Shown here: one piece after another, positions 8,106 to 14,327 of the stretch
How the letters are laid out: every line of letters starts with the position of its first letter
Position numbering within the stretch: position 1 is the first letter of the stretch
Source of the DNA: CAYOFK01 sp964403185
Lineage (GTDB): Bacteria; Bacteroidota; Bacteroidia; Bacteroidales; VadinHA17
Direction of reading: 5' to 3'
Assembly: GCA_964403185.1 (NCBI GenBank)
Contig: CAYOFK010000047.1
Location: 1 to 17,463 of the forward strand
Length of the DNA: 17,463 nucleotides
Position numbers and translations under genes: made by a program
The notes under the pieces: model-generated
What the model was told of the DNA's origin: nothing
The model's database searches: none
What the model saw: only the letters and a program-made list of their open reading frames with translations

Positions 8106-9647
8106 TTGAGAGGAAAACAAATTTATATTCTTCCGCTTGTCTTTTTTTTAACTCCGGCAATCAGCCAGGCACAGGATGGTGCAGGATTCAGTGAGAAGGT
8201 GAACCGGACCTTTGAACCCATGGTGGCCTTTCTCGATAAAGTATTTTTCTGGGATCCGTTTCAGGCTGTGGGCATTGATCCTGGCACCAAAGTTCCCCTG
8301 ATCGTAATTTGGCTGGTAGTATCTGGTATTTGGTTTACCTTCAAGATGGGTTTTATTAATATCAGGGCTTTCAAGCATTCTCTTGACCTGATCCTGGGCC
8401 GGTACAGCAAACCTGGAGAGAAAGGACAAGTCACCCATTTCCAGGCTCTTACAACAGCCCTTTCAGCCACGGTAGGGTTGGGAAATATTGCAGGTGTTGC
8501 AGTGGCCATAACTATTGGCGGACCCGGAGCAACCTTTTGGATGATCGTTGCGGGGTTTTTCGGCATGACCCTGAAGTTTGCGGAATGCACCCTGGGGGTT
8601 AAGTACAGGCGCATAGATGACAATGGGAAAGTTTCAGGCGGCCCCATGTATTATCTTGTTGAGGGACTTAAAAGCAAGGGTCTTCTGTGGGTTGGCAGGG
8701 TGCTTGCTGTCACCTATGCCCTGGTGATCATTGGGGCAACCATGGGTGGAAACATGTTTCAGACCAACCAGGCTGTTGCCCAACTGACGGGCGTTATTCC
8801 CGGATTGGAGAAATGGTCTCCCGTGCTGGGACTGGGGATCAGTGTTCTGGTTGGATTGGTTGTGATTGGGGGGATTAAGAGCATCGGCAGGGTAACCAAA
8901 ACCATTGTTCCTTTTATGGCATTACTGTATATCGGAGCTTCTCTTGTAATCATCATTATGAACATTGACCGGGTTGGGGAGGTTTTTGCATTGATCCTTA
9001 GAAGTGCTTTCGAGATGGACTCCATTAAAGGGGGCATCGTTGGAGTATTGATCACAGGTTACCGGAGGGGCGCATTTTCAAACGAGGCCGGTCTTGGAAC
9101 TTCATCCATTGCCCATGCCCCTGCCAGAACAAATGAGCCTGTGAATGAGGGGATTGTGGCCCTTATGGAACCTTTCATTGACACCATGGTTATTTGTACA
9201 ATGACCTCGCTGATTCTTATATTTTCCGGGCTTTATGAAAATCCCGGCACACTTGAGGGAACCCAACTGACTTCCGCAGCTTTTAAAACAGTGTTCCCGT
9301 GGTTCCCATACCTGCTTATAATTGCCATATTTTTCTTCGCATATTCCACCATGATTTCATGGTCATACTACGGAATCCAGAGTTTTGACTTTTTGATTGG
9401 CAACCGGCTGGATTCCACTGGAAAGACAAACTGGGCCAGGAATGCCTTTATCTTTGTACTTCTGGTGTGTGTAATAATCGGAGCCAGTTTGCAACTCATG
9501 ACCGTTATAAACTTCCTTGACATGATGATGTTGACAATGGCATTCCCGAATATTATAGGATTGTTCTTTATGGCCTCTGATGTTAAGAAGGATCTGAGAG
9601 CCTATATGTTAAAACTGAAAGACGGGTCGATCGTCAGAACGAGATGA
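8106..9647 (+). CDS. AGCS-family alanine/glycine:cation (sodium) symporter
   Basis: This inner-membrane sodium-coupled importer belongs to the alanine or glycine:cation symporter family. Family landmarks are HFQALTTALSATVGLGNIAG (first core helix), GGPGATFWMIVAGFFGM, KFAECTLGVKYR, GGPMYYLVEGL, and the highly conserved RGAFSNEAGLGTSSIAHA at about residues 321-338, followed by GIVALMEPFIDTMVICT. The 513-residue length is slightly long because of an N-terminal stretch resembling a signal peptide (MRGKQIYILPLVFFLTPAISQAQ), which some family members in this phylum also have. No ATG lies nearby in frame, so the start is taken as TTG 8106, 18 bases after the SNF transporter stop and without a visible ribosome site. 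Two sodium-coupled amino-acid carriers in one probable transcript suggest joint expression. Confidence 0.93.
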   Translation: MRGKQIYILPLVFFLTPAISQAQDGAGFSEKVNRTFEPMVAFLDKVFFWDPFQAVGIDPGTKVPLIVIWLVVSGIWFTFKMGFINIRAFKHSLDLILGRYSKPGEKGQVTHFQALTTALSATVGLGNIAGVAVAITIGGPGATFWMIVAGFFGMTLKFAECTLGVKYRRIDDNGKVSGGPMYYLVEGLKSKGLLWVGRVLAVTYALVIIGATMGGNMFQTNQAVAQLTGVIPGLEKWSPVLGLGISVLVGLVVIGGIKSIGRVTKTIVPFMALLYIGASLVIIIMNIDRVGEVFALILRSAFEMDSIKGGIVGVLITGYRRGAFSNEAGLGTSSIAHAPARTNEPVNEGIVALMEPFIDTMVICTMTSLILIFSGLYENPGTLEGTQLTSAAFKTVFPWFPYLLIIAIFFFAYSTMISWSYYGIQSFDFLIGNRLDSTGKTNWARNAFIFVLLVCVIIGASLQLMTVINFLDMMMLTMAFPNIIGLFFMASDVKKDLRAYMLKLKDGSIVRTR

Positions 9648-9710
9648 TGCCCTTTTCTTTTTTCCAGTCTGGTTTTTATTGGTTAACTTGTATTACGGAT
9701 TTGCAAGATC

Positions 9711-10631
9711 ATGTCGCGTCCAAACCTGAAAGAATACTTCCATTTTACCAGGGGCCAACAGCGTGGGGCCCTCATGTTGTTTATAATCCTTTTGGGCGCT
9801 CTTGTCACAAGGTTTATCGTTTCCTATCAAAAGGATGCTACGGAAGGCGATTTTTCGGAATTTGAAGTTTTGGTCCGCACATTGGAAGGCCAGTCTTTGC
9901 AAACAGGGATTGGAACCGATACAGCATCCGTCCCTGTTGTGAATTCAAACCCAAGACCTTATGTTCTTCAACCGTTTGATCCCAACCTGGTTGCCAGGAA
10001 GGAATTATTAAACATGAGGTTGCCCGGCAGACTTGTGAATGCCTGGGTCAATTACAGGAACGCGGGAGCAATATTTTTTGCCGCAGATGATCTGAGAAGG
10101 ATATATGGAATGGATTCATTAATATTCGAACGTTTGCTTCCCTTCCTGGTATTTGAAAATCCGGAGGCTTCTCAGCCAGCATATGTCCCGGTGAGATCTC
10201 CGGATCCTGAAAAACCACTGTTGAGGATTGAACTGAACGGGGCTGATTCCGTAGAATTATTAAGGGTCTGGGGCATTGGTCCCGTTTTTGCCTCCAGGAT
10301 TATCAAATACAGGGACCTTCTGGGCGGATACTTCCGGCTTGAACAATTACAGGAGGTTTATGGCATGAAGAAGGAGGCTTTTGACACCATTAAGAAGCAG
10401 CTGGCCATTGATACCACAGGTATCAGAAAAATGGATCTGCTGACCGTATCGGAATATCAATTGAGAAAACATCCCTACCTGGATGCATATCAATCAAAGG
10501 CCATTGTAAGTTTCCGCAATTATTATAAAGGTAATTTCACCTTGCTTCAGCTGGCAGAACAGAATTTGATACCGGCAGAAACTTATAATAAAGTACGGCC
10601 ATATTTTTTCCTGGGAGATTCCGGCAAATAA
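9711..10631 (+). CDS. Membrane-anchored helix-hairpin-helix (ComEA-like) protein
   Basis: The 306-residue product has a short cytoplasmic N-terminus, one transmembrane helix (about 18-38, ALMLFIILLGALVTRFIVSY), a linker to about residue 85, then three repeats resembling paired helix-hairpin-helix units: about 88-148 (AWVNYRNAGAIFFAADDLRRIYGM), 172-234 (ELNGADSVELLRVWGIGPVFASRIIKYRDLLGGYF, the clearest) and 239-300 (SKAIVSFRNYYKGNFTLLQL). The GIGPxxAxxIxxYRxxxGG core is that of ComEA-type DNA-binding domains, so it may bind DNA outside the inner membrane, for example during DNA uptake. That role is inference. The family is common in Bacteroidota and mostly uncharacterised. It starts 63 bases after the AGCS gene; transcription could be joint or separate. 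Confidence 0.85.
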   Translation: MSRPNLKEYFHFTRGQQRGALMLFIILLGALVTRFIVSYQKDATEGDFSEFEVLVRTLEGQSLQTGIGTDTASVPVVNSNPRPYVLQPFDPNLVARKELLNMRLPGRLVNAWVNYRNAGAIFFAADDLRRIYGMDSLIFERLLPFLVFENPEASQPAYVPVRSPDPEKPLLRIELNGADSVELLRVWGIGPVFASRIIKYRDLLGGYFRLEQLQEVYGMKKEAFDTIKKQLAIDTTGIRKMDLLTVSEYQLRKHPYLDAYQSKAIVSFRNYYKGNFTLLQLAEQNLIPAETYNKVRPYFFLGDSGK

Positions 10632-10683
10632 CGTGTAAAATGACAGGTCTTGAAAACGGGAGTTTAAAGTATTGATGTAAGTC

Positions 10684-10715
10684 TTTGGTAAAGTGAAAAC
10701 ATTTTCTTATATTTA
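10684..10715 (+). promoter_or_regulatory. Promoter-like site in the gap before rpsU
   Basis: TTTG (10684-10687), 20 bases, then TATATTTA (10708-10715) fits the Bacteroidota promoter consensus except for the last base of the -7 box. It would start RNA near 10721, about 130 bases before the rpsU promoter, and could drive a small RNA or a longer rpsU transcript. Confidence 0.4.
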
Positions 10716-10740
10716 GAATGACAATATTGGTATTCTGAAT
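10711..10740. repeat. 9-bp inverted repeat overlapping the promoter-like box
   Basis: ATTTAGAAT (10711-10719) and ATTCTGAAT (10732-10740) pair over 9 positions with one T-G pair and a 12-base spacer. The left arm lies within the -7 box, so this could be an operator. It could equally be an imperfect terminator for the upstream gene, though no T-run follows. Confidence 0.4.
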
Positions 10741-10808
10741 AATTCTGATGGTACATGGGTAACACCTAAATAGCTTCATCTTAAAAGGTCCGGAAGGGGC
10801 TTTTTTTT
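10721..10808 (+). ncRNA. Candidate small RNA between the HHH gene and rpsU
   Basis: The stretch lies between a near-consensus promoter (10684-10715) and a terminator-like hairpin with a run of eight T (10783-10808), giving an RNA of roughly 88 bases. No coding frame of note is visible. Part of it, AGGTCCGGAAGG, matches the tip of bacterial SRP RNA, but the rest of that domain is missing, so I do not call SRP RNA. It may be a small RNA, an upstream transcript ending before rpsU, or simply spacer. Confidence 0.3.
10783..10808 (+). terminator. Terminator-like hairpin before rpsU
   Basis: AAAAGGTCC, loop GGAA, GGGGCTTTT can pair over nine positions with one G-G mismatch and one T-G pair, and runs into eight consecutive T. 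It is a plausible intrinsic terminator for the upstream transcript or a small RNA, lying just before the rpsU promoter. Confidence 0.5.
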
Positions 10809-10816
10809 AATTATTT

Positions 10817-10847
10817 TTTGAAATATGTTTTTCAATGCCTAAATTTG
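10817..10847 (+). promoter_or_regulatory. Consensus promoter of rpsU
   Basis: TTTG (10817-10820), 19 bases, TAAATTTG (10840-10847) is a perfect match to the Bacteroidota housekeeping promoter. The expected start near 10853 leaves a leader of about 15 bases before the ATG at 10869. Confidence 0.8.
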
Positions 10848-10868
10848 CGCCTCAATTAAAATCAGCTT

Positions 10869-11060
10869 ATGATAGTTATTCCAATAAAAGAGGGTGAAAA
10901 CATTGAGCGGGCTCTGAAGAAATTCAAGAGGAAGTTCGAGAAAACCGGCGTTGTGAAGGAGCTTAGAACAAGGCAGGCATATATCAAACCTTCCATCAAA
11001 AGAAGGGAAGAAAAGAAAAAAGCCATTTACGTCCAGAAGATTCATCTCGACGAGGAATAG
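10869..11060 (+). CDS. rpsU: Small ribosomal subunit protein bS21
   Basis: bS21 sits on the 30S platform near the 3' end of 16S rRNA. The 63-residue product has the family start MIVIPIKEGENIERALKKFKRKFEKTG, a basic middle (KRREEKKKA) and normal length. In the Flavobacterium ribosome, bS21 with bS6 and bS18 is known to bury the anti-Shine-Dalgarno tail, which accounts for rare use of such sites in the phylum. Here the rpsU leader itself has no Shine-Dalgarno match. It has its own consensus promoter, and xerC and hpf follow in the same direction (78 and 18 bases of spacer), suggesting one transcript. Confidence 0.97.
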   Translation: MIVIPIKEGENIERALKKFKRKFEKTGVVKELRTRQAYIKPSIKRREEKKKAIYVQKIHLDEE

Positions 11061-11138
11061 ACTCTTCCGTATCCGGATCATTAAGTCGAAGTTTGGTACG
11101 TTCCCCGTTACAGTTGGAAAAGGGTAGGGGTTTCGTTG

Positions 11139-12020
11139 ATGAATAATATAAACAACTTTCTGAATTTCATTGAGTTTGAAAAGCGGTATTCAAACCATAC
11201 ATACCGCTCCTACAGAACCGATCTTTTACAGTTCCAGCGGTTTTGCCATTCCAAAGGTCTGTCGGGTCCTGAAGAAGCCTCCCACAAACTTATCCGCACA
11301 TGGGTGGTCATGCTGATGGATGAAGGCCGGTCAGCGAAAACGGTAAACCGGAAAATATCTTCACTGAAGTCCTTTTATAAGTTTTTACTCAGGGAGGGAA
11401 CCCTTTCCGAAAGTCCAATGGATCGTGTAGTGTCTCCAAAAAATGAAAAAAACCTGCCGGCTTTTGTCGGGGAAGCATCCATGGATGTGCTGCTGGATCA
11501 ATGTGATTTTGGGAGCGACTATTCGGGAGTTCGGAATAAACTGATAGTTGAGATGCTTTATGTGACGGGCATGCGGCGTGCCGAACTCATCCATTTAAAA
11601 GTCGGGGATCTGTATCTGGAAGAGCTCCGGATTAAGGTGCTTGGGAAGCGCAACAAGGAGCGGCTGATACCTGTTTCGAAAGTTTTTGCAGAAACCCTGG
11701 CAGGCTATCTTGATATCCGGCGAAAGCAATTTCCTGACGGCCACGAAACATTGTTTCTGACAGATAAAGGAAGCCCTGTTTATCCTGAAATGGTGTACCG
11801 CGTGGTACGGAAATACCTTCAGTTGGTTACCACACTGGAAAGTAAGAGTCCGCATATTTTGCGGCATAGCTTTGCCACTCATATGTTAAATAAAGGGGCT
11901 GATATCAATGCCATAAAGGAACTTCTTGGGCATGCCAATCTTTCGGCCACACAAATATACACTCACAATACATTTGAGAAGTTAAAAAAGATTTATAAAC
12001 AAGCTCATCCGCGAGCTTAA
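11139..12020 (+). CDS. xerC: XerC-type tyrosine recombinase
   Basis: This is a site-specific tyrosine recombinase, most likely the XerC/XerD type that resolves chromosome dimers at dif. The 293-residue product has an N-terminal SAM-like core-binding domain (about 1-85) and a catalytic domain with all expected residues: Arg146 (TGMRRAEL), Lys170 (GKRNKER), His239 and Arg242 (HILRHSFATH), His265 (LLGHANL) and the nucleophile Tyr274 (QIYTH). Length is that of Xer proteins and lacks extensions typical of integrases. Position between rpsU and hpf is a conserved Bacteroidota arrangement, which favours a housekeeping Xer role over a mobile-element one. TTG 11136 directly precedes ATG 11139; ATG is chosen. 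AGGGG at 11126-11130 may act as a weak ribosome site. Confidence 0.9.
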   Translation: MNNINNFLNFIEFEKRYSNHTYRSYRTDLLQFQRFCHSKGLSGPEEASHKLIRTWVVMLMDEGRSAKTVNRKISSLKSFYKFLLREGTLSESPMDRVVSPKNEKNLPAFVGEASMDVLLDQCDFGSDYSGVRNKLIVEMLYVTGMRRAELIHLKVGDLYLEELRIKVLGKRNKERLIPVSKVFAETLAGYLDIRRKQFPDGHETLFLTDKGSPVYPEMVYRVVRKYLQLVTTLESKSPHILRHSFATHMLNKGADINAIKELLGHANLSATQIYTHNTFEKLKKIYKQAHPRA

Positions 12021-12025
12021 AATTC

Positions 12026-12031
12026 AGGAGG
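12026..12031 (+). promoter_or_regulatory. Strong Shine-Dalgarno site of hpf
   Basis: AGGAGG lies 7 bases before the ATG at 12039, a perfect match to the anti-Shine-Dalgarno core at ideal spacing. It is unusual in this window, where the neighbouring rpsU, tuf, secE and rpl genes have none. Confidence 0.75.
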
Positions 12032-12038
12032 TTAAACC

Positions 12039-12338
12039 ATGCAAATTCAGATTCAATCTGTGCATTTTGATGCTGATAAAAGGTTGTTGGATTTTGTTGA
12101 CCAGAAGGTAAAGAAGCTGGTTCAATATAACGATCATATTTTGGGCGCTGAAATTTTCCTGCGTCTGTCAAAGTCAGGAAATTCTGAAAACAAAATTGCA
12201 GAGATAAAGTTGAATATACCTGTAAATCCCCTATTTGCAAAGAAACATAGTAAAACATTCGAGGAGGCCATTGACCTCACTGTGGATGCTCTTAAAAAAC
12301 AAATTACCAGGCAGAAAGAAAAGCTCCGTGGCGTATGA
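12039..12338 (+). CDS. hpf: Ribosome hibernation promoting factor, short form
   Basis: This HPF/RaiA-family protein binds the 30S decoding channel and silences ribosomes in slow growth. The 99-residue product has the single beta-alpha-beta-beta-beta-alpha domain: MQIQIQSVHFDAD, a first helix LLDFVDQKVKKLVQYN, strands AEIFLRLSK and KIAEIKLNIP, and the last helix TFEEAIDLTVDALKKQITRQKEKL. It lacks the C-terminal dimerisation domain of long HPF, so it is the short type. It follows xerC after 18 bases and starts at ATG 12039 with a perfect AGGAGG. A T-rich stretch and the tRNA-tuf promoter follow; I see no strong terminator. Confidence 0.93.
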   Translation: MQIQIQSVHFDADKRLLDFVDQKVKKLVQYNDHILGAEIFLRLSKSGNSENKIAEIKLNIPVNPLFAKKHSKTFEEAIDLTVDALKKQITRQKEKLRGV

Positions 12339-12357
12339 AAAAAATCCAAAAGTATTT

Positions 12358-12389
12358 TTTGTGTTATAAATTTTATTTTCATACATTTG
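12358..12389 (+). promoter_or_regulatory. Consensus promoter of the tRNA-tuf operon
   Basis: TTTG (12358-12361), 20 bases, TACATTTG (12382-12389) is a perfect match to the Bacteroidota consensus. Transcription should start near 12395, about 43 bases before the first tRNA. No comparable site lies between the tRNAs and tuf, so it probably drives all five genes. Confidence 0.8.
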
Positions 12390-12437
12390 CAGACCGATTT
12401 TTCAGGGTAAAATCCGGGTCGGAGTTCTTTGTTATTT

Positions 12438-12511
12438 GCCGATGTAGCTCAGTTGGTCAGAGCAGCTGATTTGTAATCAGCAGGTCGTGGGTTCGAATCC
12501 CTCCATCGGCT
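12438..12511 (+). tRNA. tRNA-Thr (anticodon TGT)
   Basis: The acceptor GCCGATG pairs with CATCGGC; the D arm is GCTC/GAGC. The anticodon stem GCTGA/TCAGC encloses TTTGTAA, so the anticodon is TGT (Thr, ACA). The T loop is TTCGAAT, with one T-T mismatch in the T stem. No CCA is encoded after the discriminator T. It is the first gene of the tRNA-tuf transcript. Confidence 0.97.
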
Positions 12512-12543
12512 CCTGATGAGTTGATGAGAAATCACAATAAACC

Positions 12544-12626
12544 GGGGAGATACCAAAGTGGCCAACTGGGGCAGACTGTAAATCTGCTGGCATACGCCTT
12601 CGCAGGTTCGAATCCTGCTCTCCCCA
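12544..12626 (+). tRNA. tRNA-Tyr (anticodon GTA)
   Basis: This is an 83-base class II tRNA with a long variable arm. The acceptor GGGGAGA pairs with TCTCCCC, and the anticodon stem GCAGA/TCTGC encloses CTGTAAA, giving anticodon GTA (Tyr). The T stem and loop GCAGG-TTCGAAT-CCTGC are intact, and the discriminator is A. Confidence 0.97.
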
Positions 12627-12679
12627 CTTAAATTACCAGTGGGGTGGTCAAAGGTGTTGGAATCGGAGATAGGGTGTAA

Positions 12680-12752
12680 GCGGGAGTAGCTCAGTTGGTA
12701 GAGCATCAGCCTTCCAAGCTGAGGGTCGCGGATTCGAATTCCGTCTCCCGCT
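12680..12752 (+). tRNA. tRNA-Gly (anticodon TCC)
   Basis: This is a 73-base cloverleaf. The acceptor GCGGGAG pairs with CTCCCGC, the D arm is GCTC/GAGC, and the anticodon stem TCAGC/GCTGA encloses CTTCCAA, giving anticodon TCC (Gly, GGA). The T arm has loop TTCGAAT, and the discriminator is T. Confidence 0.97.
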
Positions 12753-12758
12753 CAATTC

Positions 12759-12830
12759 GCCGATGTAGCTCAGTGGCAGAGCGCATCCTTGGTAAGGATG
12801 AGGTCACGGGTTCAACTCCCGTCATTGGCT
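12759..12830 (+). tRNA. tRNA-Thr (anticodon GGT)
   Basis: This is a 72-base cloverleaf. The acceptor GCCGATG pairs with CATTGGC (one G-T pair), the anticodon stem CATCC/GGATG encloses TTGGTAA, giving anticodon GGT (Thr, ACC), and the T arm is ACGGG-TTCAACT-CCCGT. It begins 6 bases after tRNA-Gly and ends 64 bases before tuf. Confidence 0.97.
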
Positions 12831-12894
12831 CAAGGAAAAGGAAATTGAATTTATAATAAAAATAGGAATCCATTAATAATTAATTATTGCAATT

Positions 12895-14082
12895 ATGGCA
12901 AAAGAAAAATTTGAAAGGTCAAAACCTCATGTCAATATCGGAACCATTGGTCACGTTGACCATGGAAAAACTACTTTGACATCTGCTATAACAATGGTAT
13001 TAGCCAAGCAAGGTCTTGCTACTGTCAAAGATTTTGATTCCATCGATAATGCTCCTGAAGAAAAAGAAAGGGGCATTACCATCAATACAGCGCACGTTGA
13101 ATATGAAACTGTAAACAGACACTATGCGCACGTTGATTGTCCCGGTCACGCTGACTATGTTAAGAACATGGTTACCGGAGCTGCCCAAATGGACGGTGCC
13201 ATACTTGTGGTTGCCGCTACTGATGGTCCCATGCCACAAACACGTGAACACATCCTTCTGGCACGCCAGGTAAATGTTCCTAAAATTGTTGTGTTCCTGA
13301 ATAAAGTGGATATGGTTGATGATGAAGAATTGATCGAACTGGTGGATATGGAAGTCCGTGAACTTCTGACCTTCTATCAGTTTGATGGCGACAATACTCC
13401 TGTGATACAGGGGTCGGCGCTGGGTGCCATGAATGGTGAAGCAAAATGGGAAGAAAAAGTGACGGAATTAATGGAGGCTGTTGATACATTCATTCCCATT
13501 CCTCCCAGGGATATTGAAAAGCCATTCCTGTTGCCCGTGGAAGACATATTCTCTATTACCGGACGCGGAACTGTTGCTACCGGAAGAATTGAAACCGGGA
13601 TTGTGAATACAGGTGATGAATTGGAAATCATAGGTTTGGGTGCCAATAAGAGAAAAACTGTTTGCACAGGTGTTGAAATGTTCCGTAAAATCCTGGATCG
13701 TGGTGAAGCCGGGGATAATGTTGGTCTGCTGCTCAGGGGTGTTGATAAGAATGAAATCAAGCGTGGCATGGTGCTGGCACCACAGGGGTCCATTACGCCC
13801 CACACCAGGTTTAAGGCTGAGGTGTACGTATTGAAGAAAGAAGAAGGAGGCCGTCATACACCTTTCCATAATAACTACAGACCCCAGTTCTACCTCAGGA
13901 CACTTGATGTGACTGGTGAGATCACTCTTCCTGAAGGAACTGAAATGGTCATGCCCGGTGATAACGTTACCATCACTGTAAACTTGATCTACCCTGTGGC
14001 TATCAACAAAGGTCTGCGTTTTGCGATCCGTGAAGGAGGAAGGACCGTTGGAGCCGGTCAGGTAATTGAGATTGTTGAATAA
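12895..14082 (+). CDS. tuf: Elongation factor Tu
   Basis: EF-Tu is the GTPase that delivers aminoacyl-tRNA to the ribosomal A site. The 395-residue product is full length and carries every G motif: the P loop GHVDHGKT (19-26), switch I with RGITINTAH (59-67), DCPGH (81-85), NKVD (136-139) and SAL (near 173), followed by beta-barrel domains 2 and 3 (GRGTVATGRIETG; the C-terminus is GGRTVGAGQVIEI). The leader is A/T-rich with a perfect 14-base palindrome (12875-12888) and no Shine-Dalgarno site, as is usual for highly expressed genes in this phylum. It is read with four upstream tRNAs from the promoter at 12358-12389, and a long hairpin follows 41 bases after the stop. Confidence 0.99.
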   Translation: MAKEKFERSKPHVNIGTIGHVDHGKTTLTSAITMVLAKQGLATVKDFDSIDNAPEEKERGITINTAHVEYETVNRHYAHVDCPGHADYVKNMVTGAAQMDGAILVVAATDGPMPQTREHILLARQVNVPKIVVFLNKVDMVDDEELIELVDMEVRELLTFYQFDGDNTPVIQGSALGAMNGEAKWEEKVTELMEAVDTFIPIPPRDIEKPFLLPVEDIFSITGRGTVATGRIETGIVNTGDELEIIGLGANKRKTVCTGVEMFRKILDRGEAGDNVGLLLRGVDKNEIKRGMVLAPQGSITPHTRFKAEVYVLKKEEGGRHTPFHNNYRPQFYLRTLDVTGEITLPEGTEMVMPGDNVTITVNLIYPVAINKGLRFAIREGGRTVGAGQVIEIVE

Positions 14083-14123
14083 ACAGTCTGCTGATCGCAT
14101 AGCAATAGAATTACACGACACCT

Positions 14124-14156
14124 TCAGGGTTGATCAAATAATTTGATCGGCCCTGA
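14124..14156 (+). terminator. Terminator hairpin after tuf
   Basis: TCAGGG, two T-G pairs, and GATCAAA pair with TTTGATC and CCCTGA around a 3-base loop, a 15-position stem. No clean T-run follows (CTTGTAGT), so it could also work with a termination factor or as a 3' stability element. It separates the tuf transcript from the tRNA-Trp/secE block. Confidence 0.7.
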
Positions 14157-14172
14157 CTTGTAGTAAAACGAC

Positions 14173-14187
14173 ACGGGTGTAGCTCAG
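14173..14187 (+). repeat. Duplicated 5' fragment of tRNA-Trp
   Basis: ACGGGTGTAGCTCAG is identical to the first 15 bases of tRNA-Trp at 14328-14342, and the match extends to 17 of 18 if the three preceding bases are counted. It stops in the D loop, where a palindromic segment begins. The two copies are 155 bases apart as direct repeats, as a target duplication, an integration scar or slippage would leave. It is not a working tRNA. Confidence 0.8.
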
Positions 14188-14284
14188 CTCCGATTTTCAG
14201 CAAATCTGTGATTTGCGTAGAAAATCGAGAGTCCTCGAAACAGTTTCAAAATCGAAGATTTTGTCTGTTTCGGGATTGGCGGAG
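14188..14284. repeat. Twin nested palindromes between tuf and tRNA-Trp
   Basis: Hairpin 1 (14191-14227) pairs CGATTTTC with GAAAATCG, and inside it GCAAATC with GATTTGC around TGT. Hairpin 2 (14232-14275) pairs TCC-T-CGAAACAG with CTGTTTCG-GGA, and inside it CAAAATC with GATTTTG around GAA. The two tips resemble each other. CTCCG (14188-14192) and CGGAG (14280-14284) could close the whole block. There is no coding capacity. It may be a small palindromic mobile or REP-like unit, or a structured leader before tRNA-Trp. The rest of this 245-base gap shows no gene and no consensus promoter. Confidence 0.65.
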
Positions 14285-14327
14285 TACTATTTAGTTTAAT
14301 GTATATAAAAAGTTGTTGAAATTAGAT

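Noticed and set aside
10783..10808. SRP (4.5S) RNA suggested by AGGTCCGGAAGG
   Set aside because: The conserved AGCAGCC on the 3' side is missing and the flanks cannot form the long SRP helix. The similarity is confined to a common GGAA-capped stem that fits a terminator better.
12001..12018. Inverted repeat AAGCTC/GAGCTT as a terminator at the end of xerC
   Set aside because: It is only 6 bp, lies within the xerC coding end, has no T-run, and is followed directly by the hpf ribosome site.
11139..12020. The recombinase as evidence of an integrated mobile element
   Set aside because: It is Xer-length, lies in the conserved rpsU-xerC-hpf order, and no att repeats or cargo genes are next to it.
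12340..12360. A/T-only stem after hpf as a terminator
   Set aside because: The arms are only A-run and T-run and overlap the -33 box of the tRNA promoter; pairing would be very weak.
12449..12706. An 85-codon minus-strand frame ending RWRDSNPRPADYKSAALTN
   Set aside because: It is antisense to tRNA-Thr, tRNA-Tyr and part of tRNA-Gly. This peptide string is a well-known artefact produced when tRNA genes are translated on the wrong strand.
13468..14121. A 217-codon minus-strand frame
   Set aside because: It is mostly antisense to tuf, whose codon constraint often opens the reverse frame; the residues show no recognisable domain.
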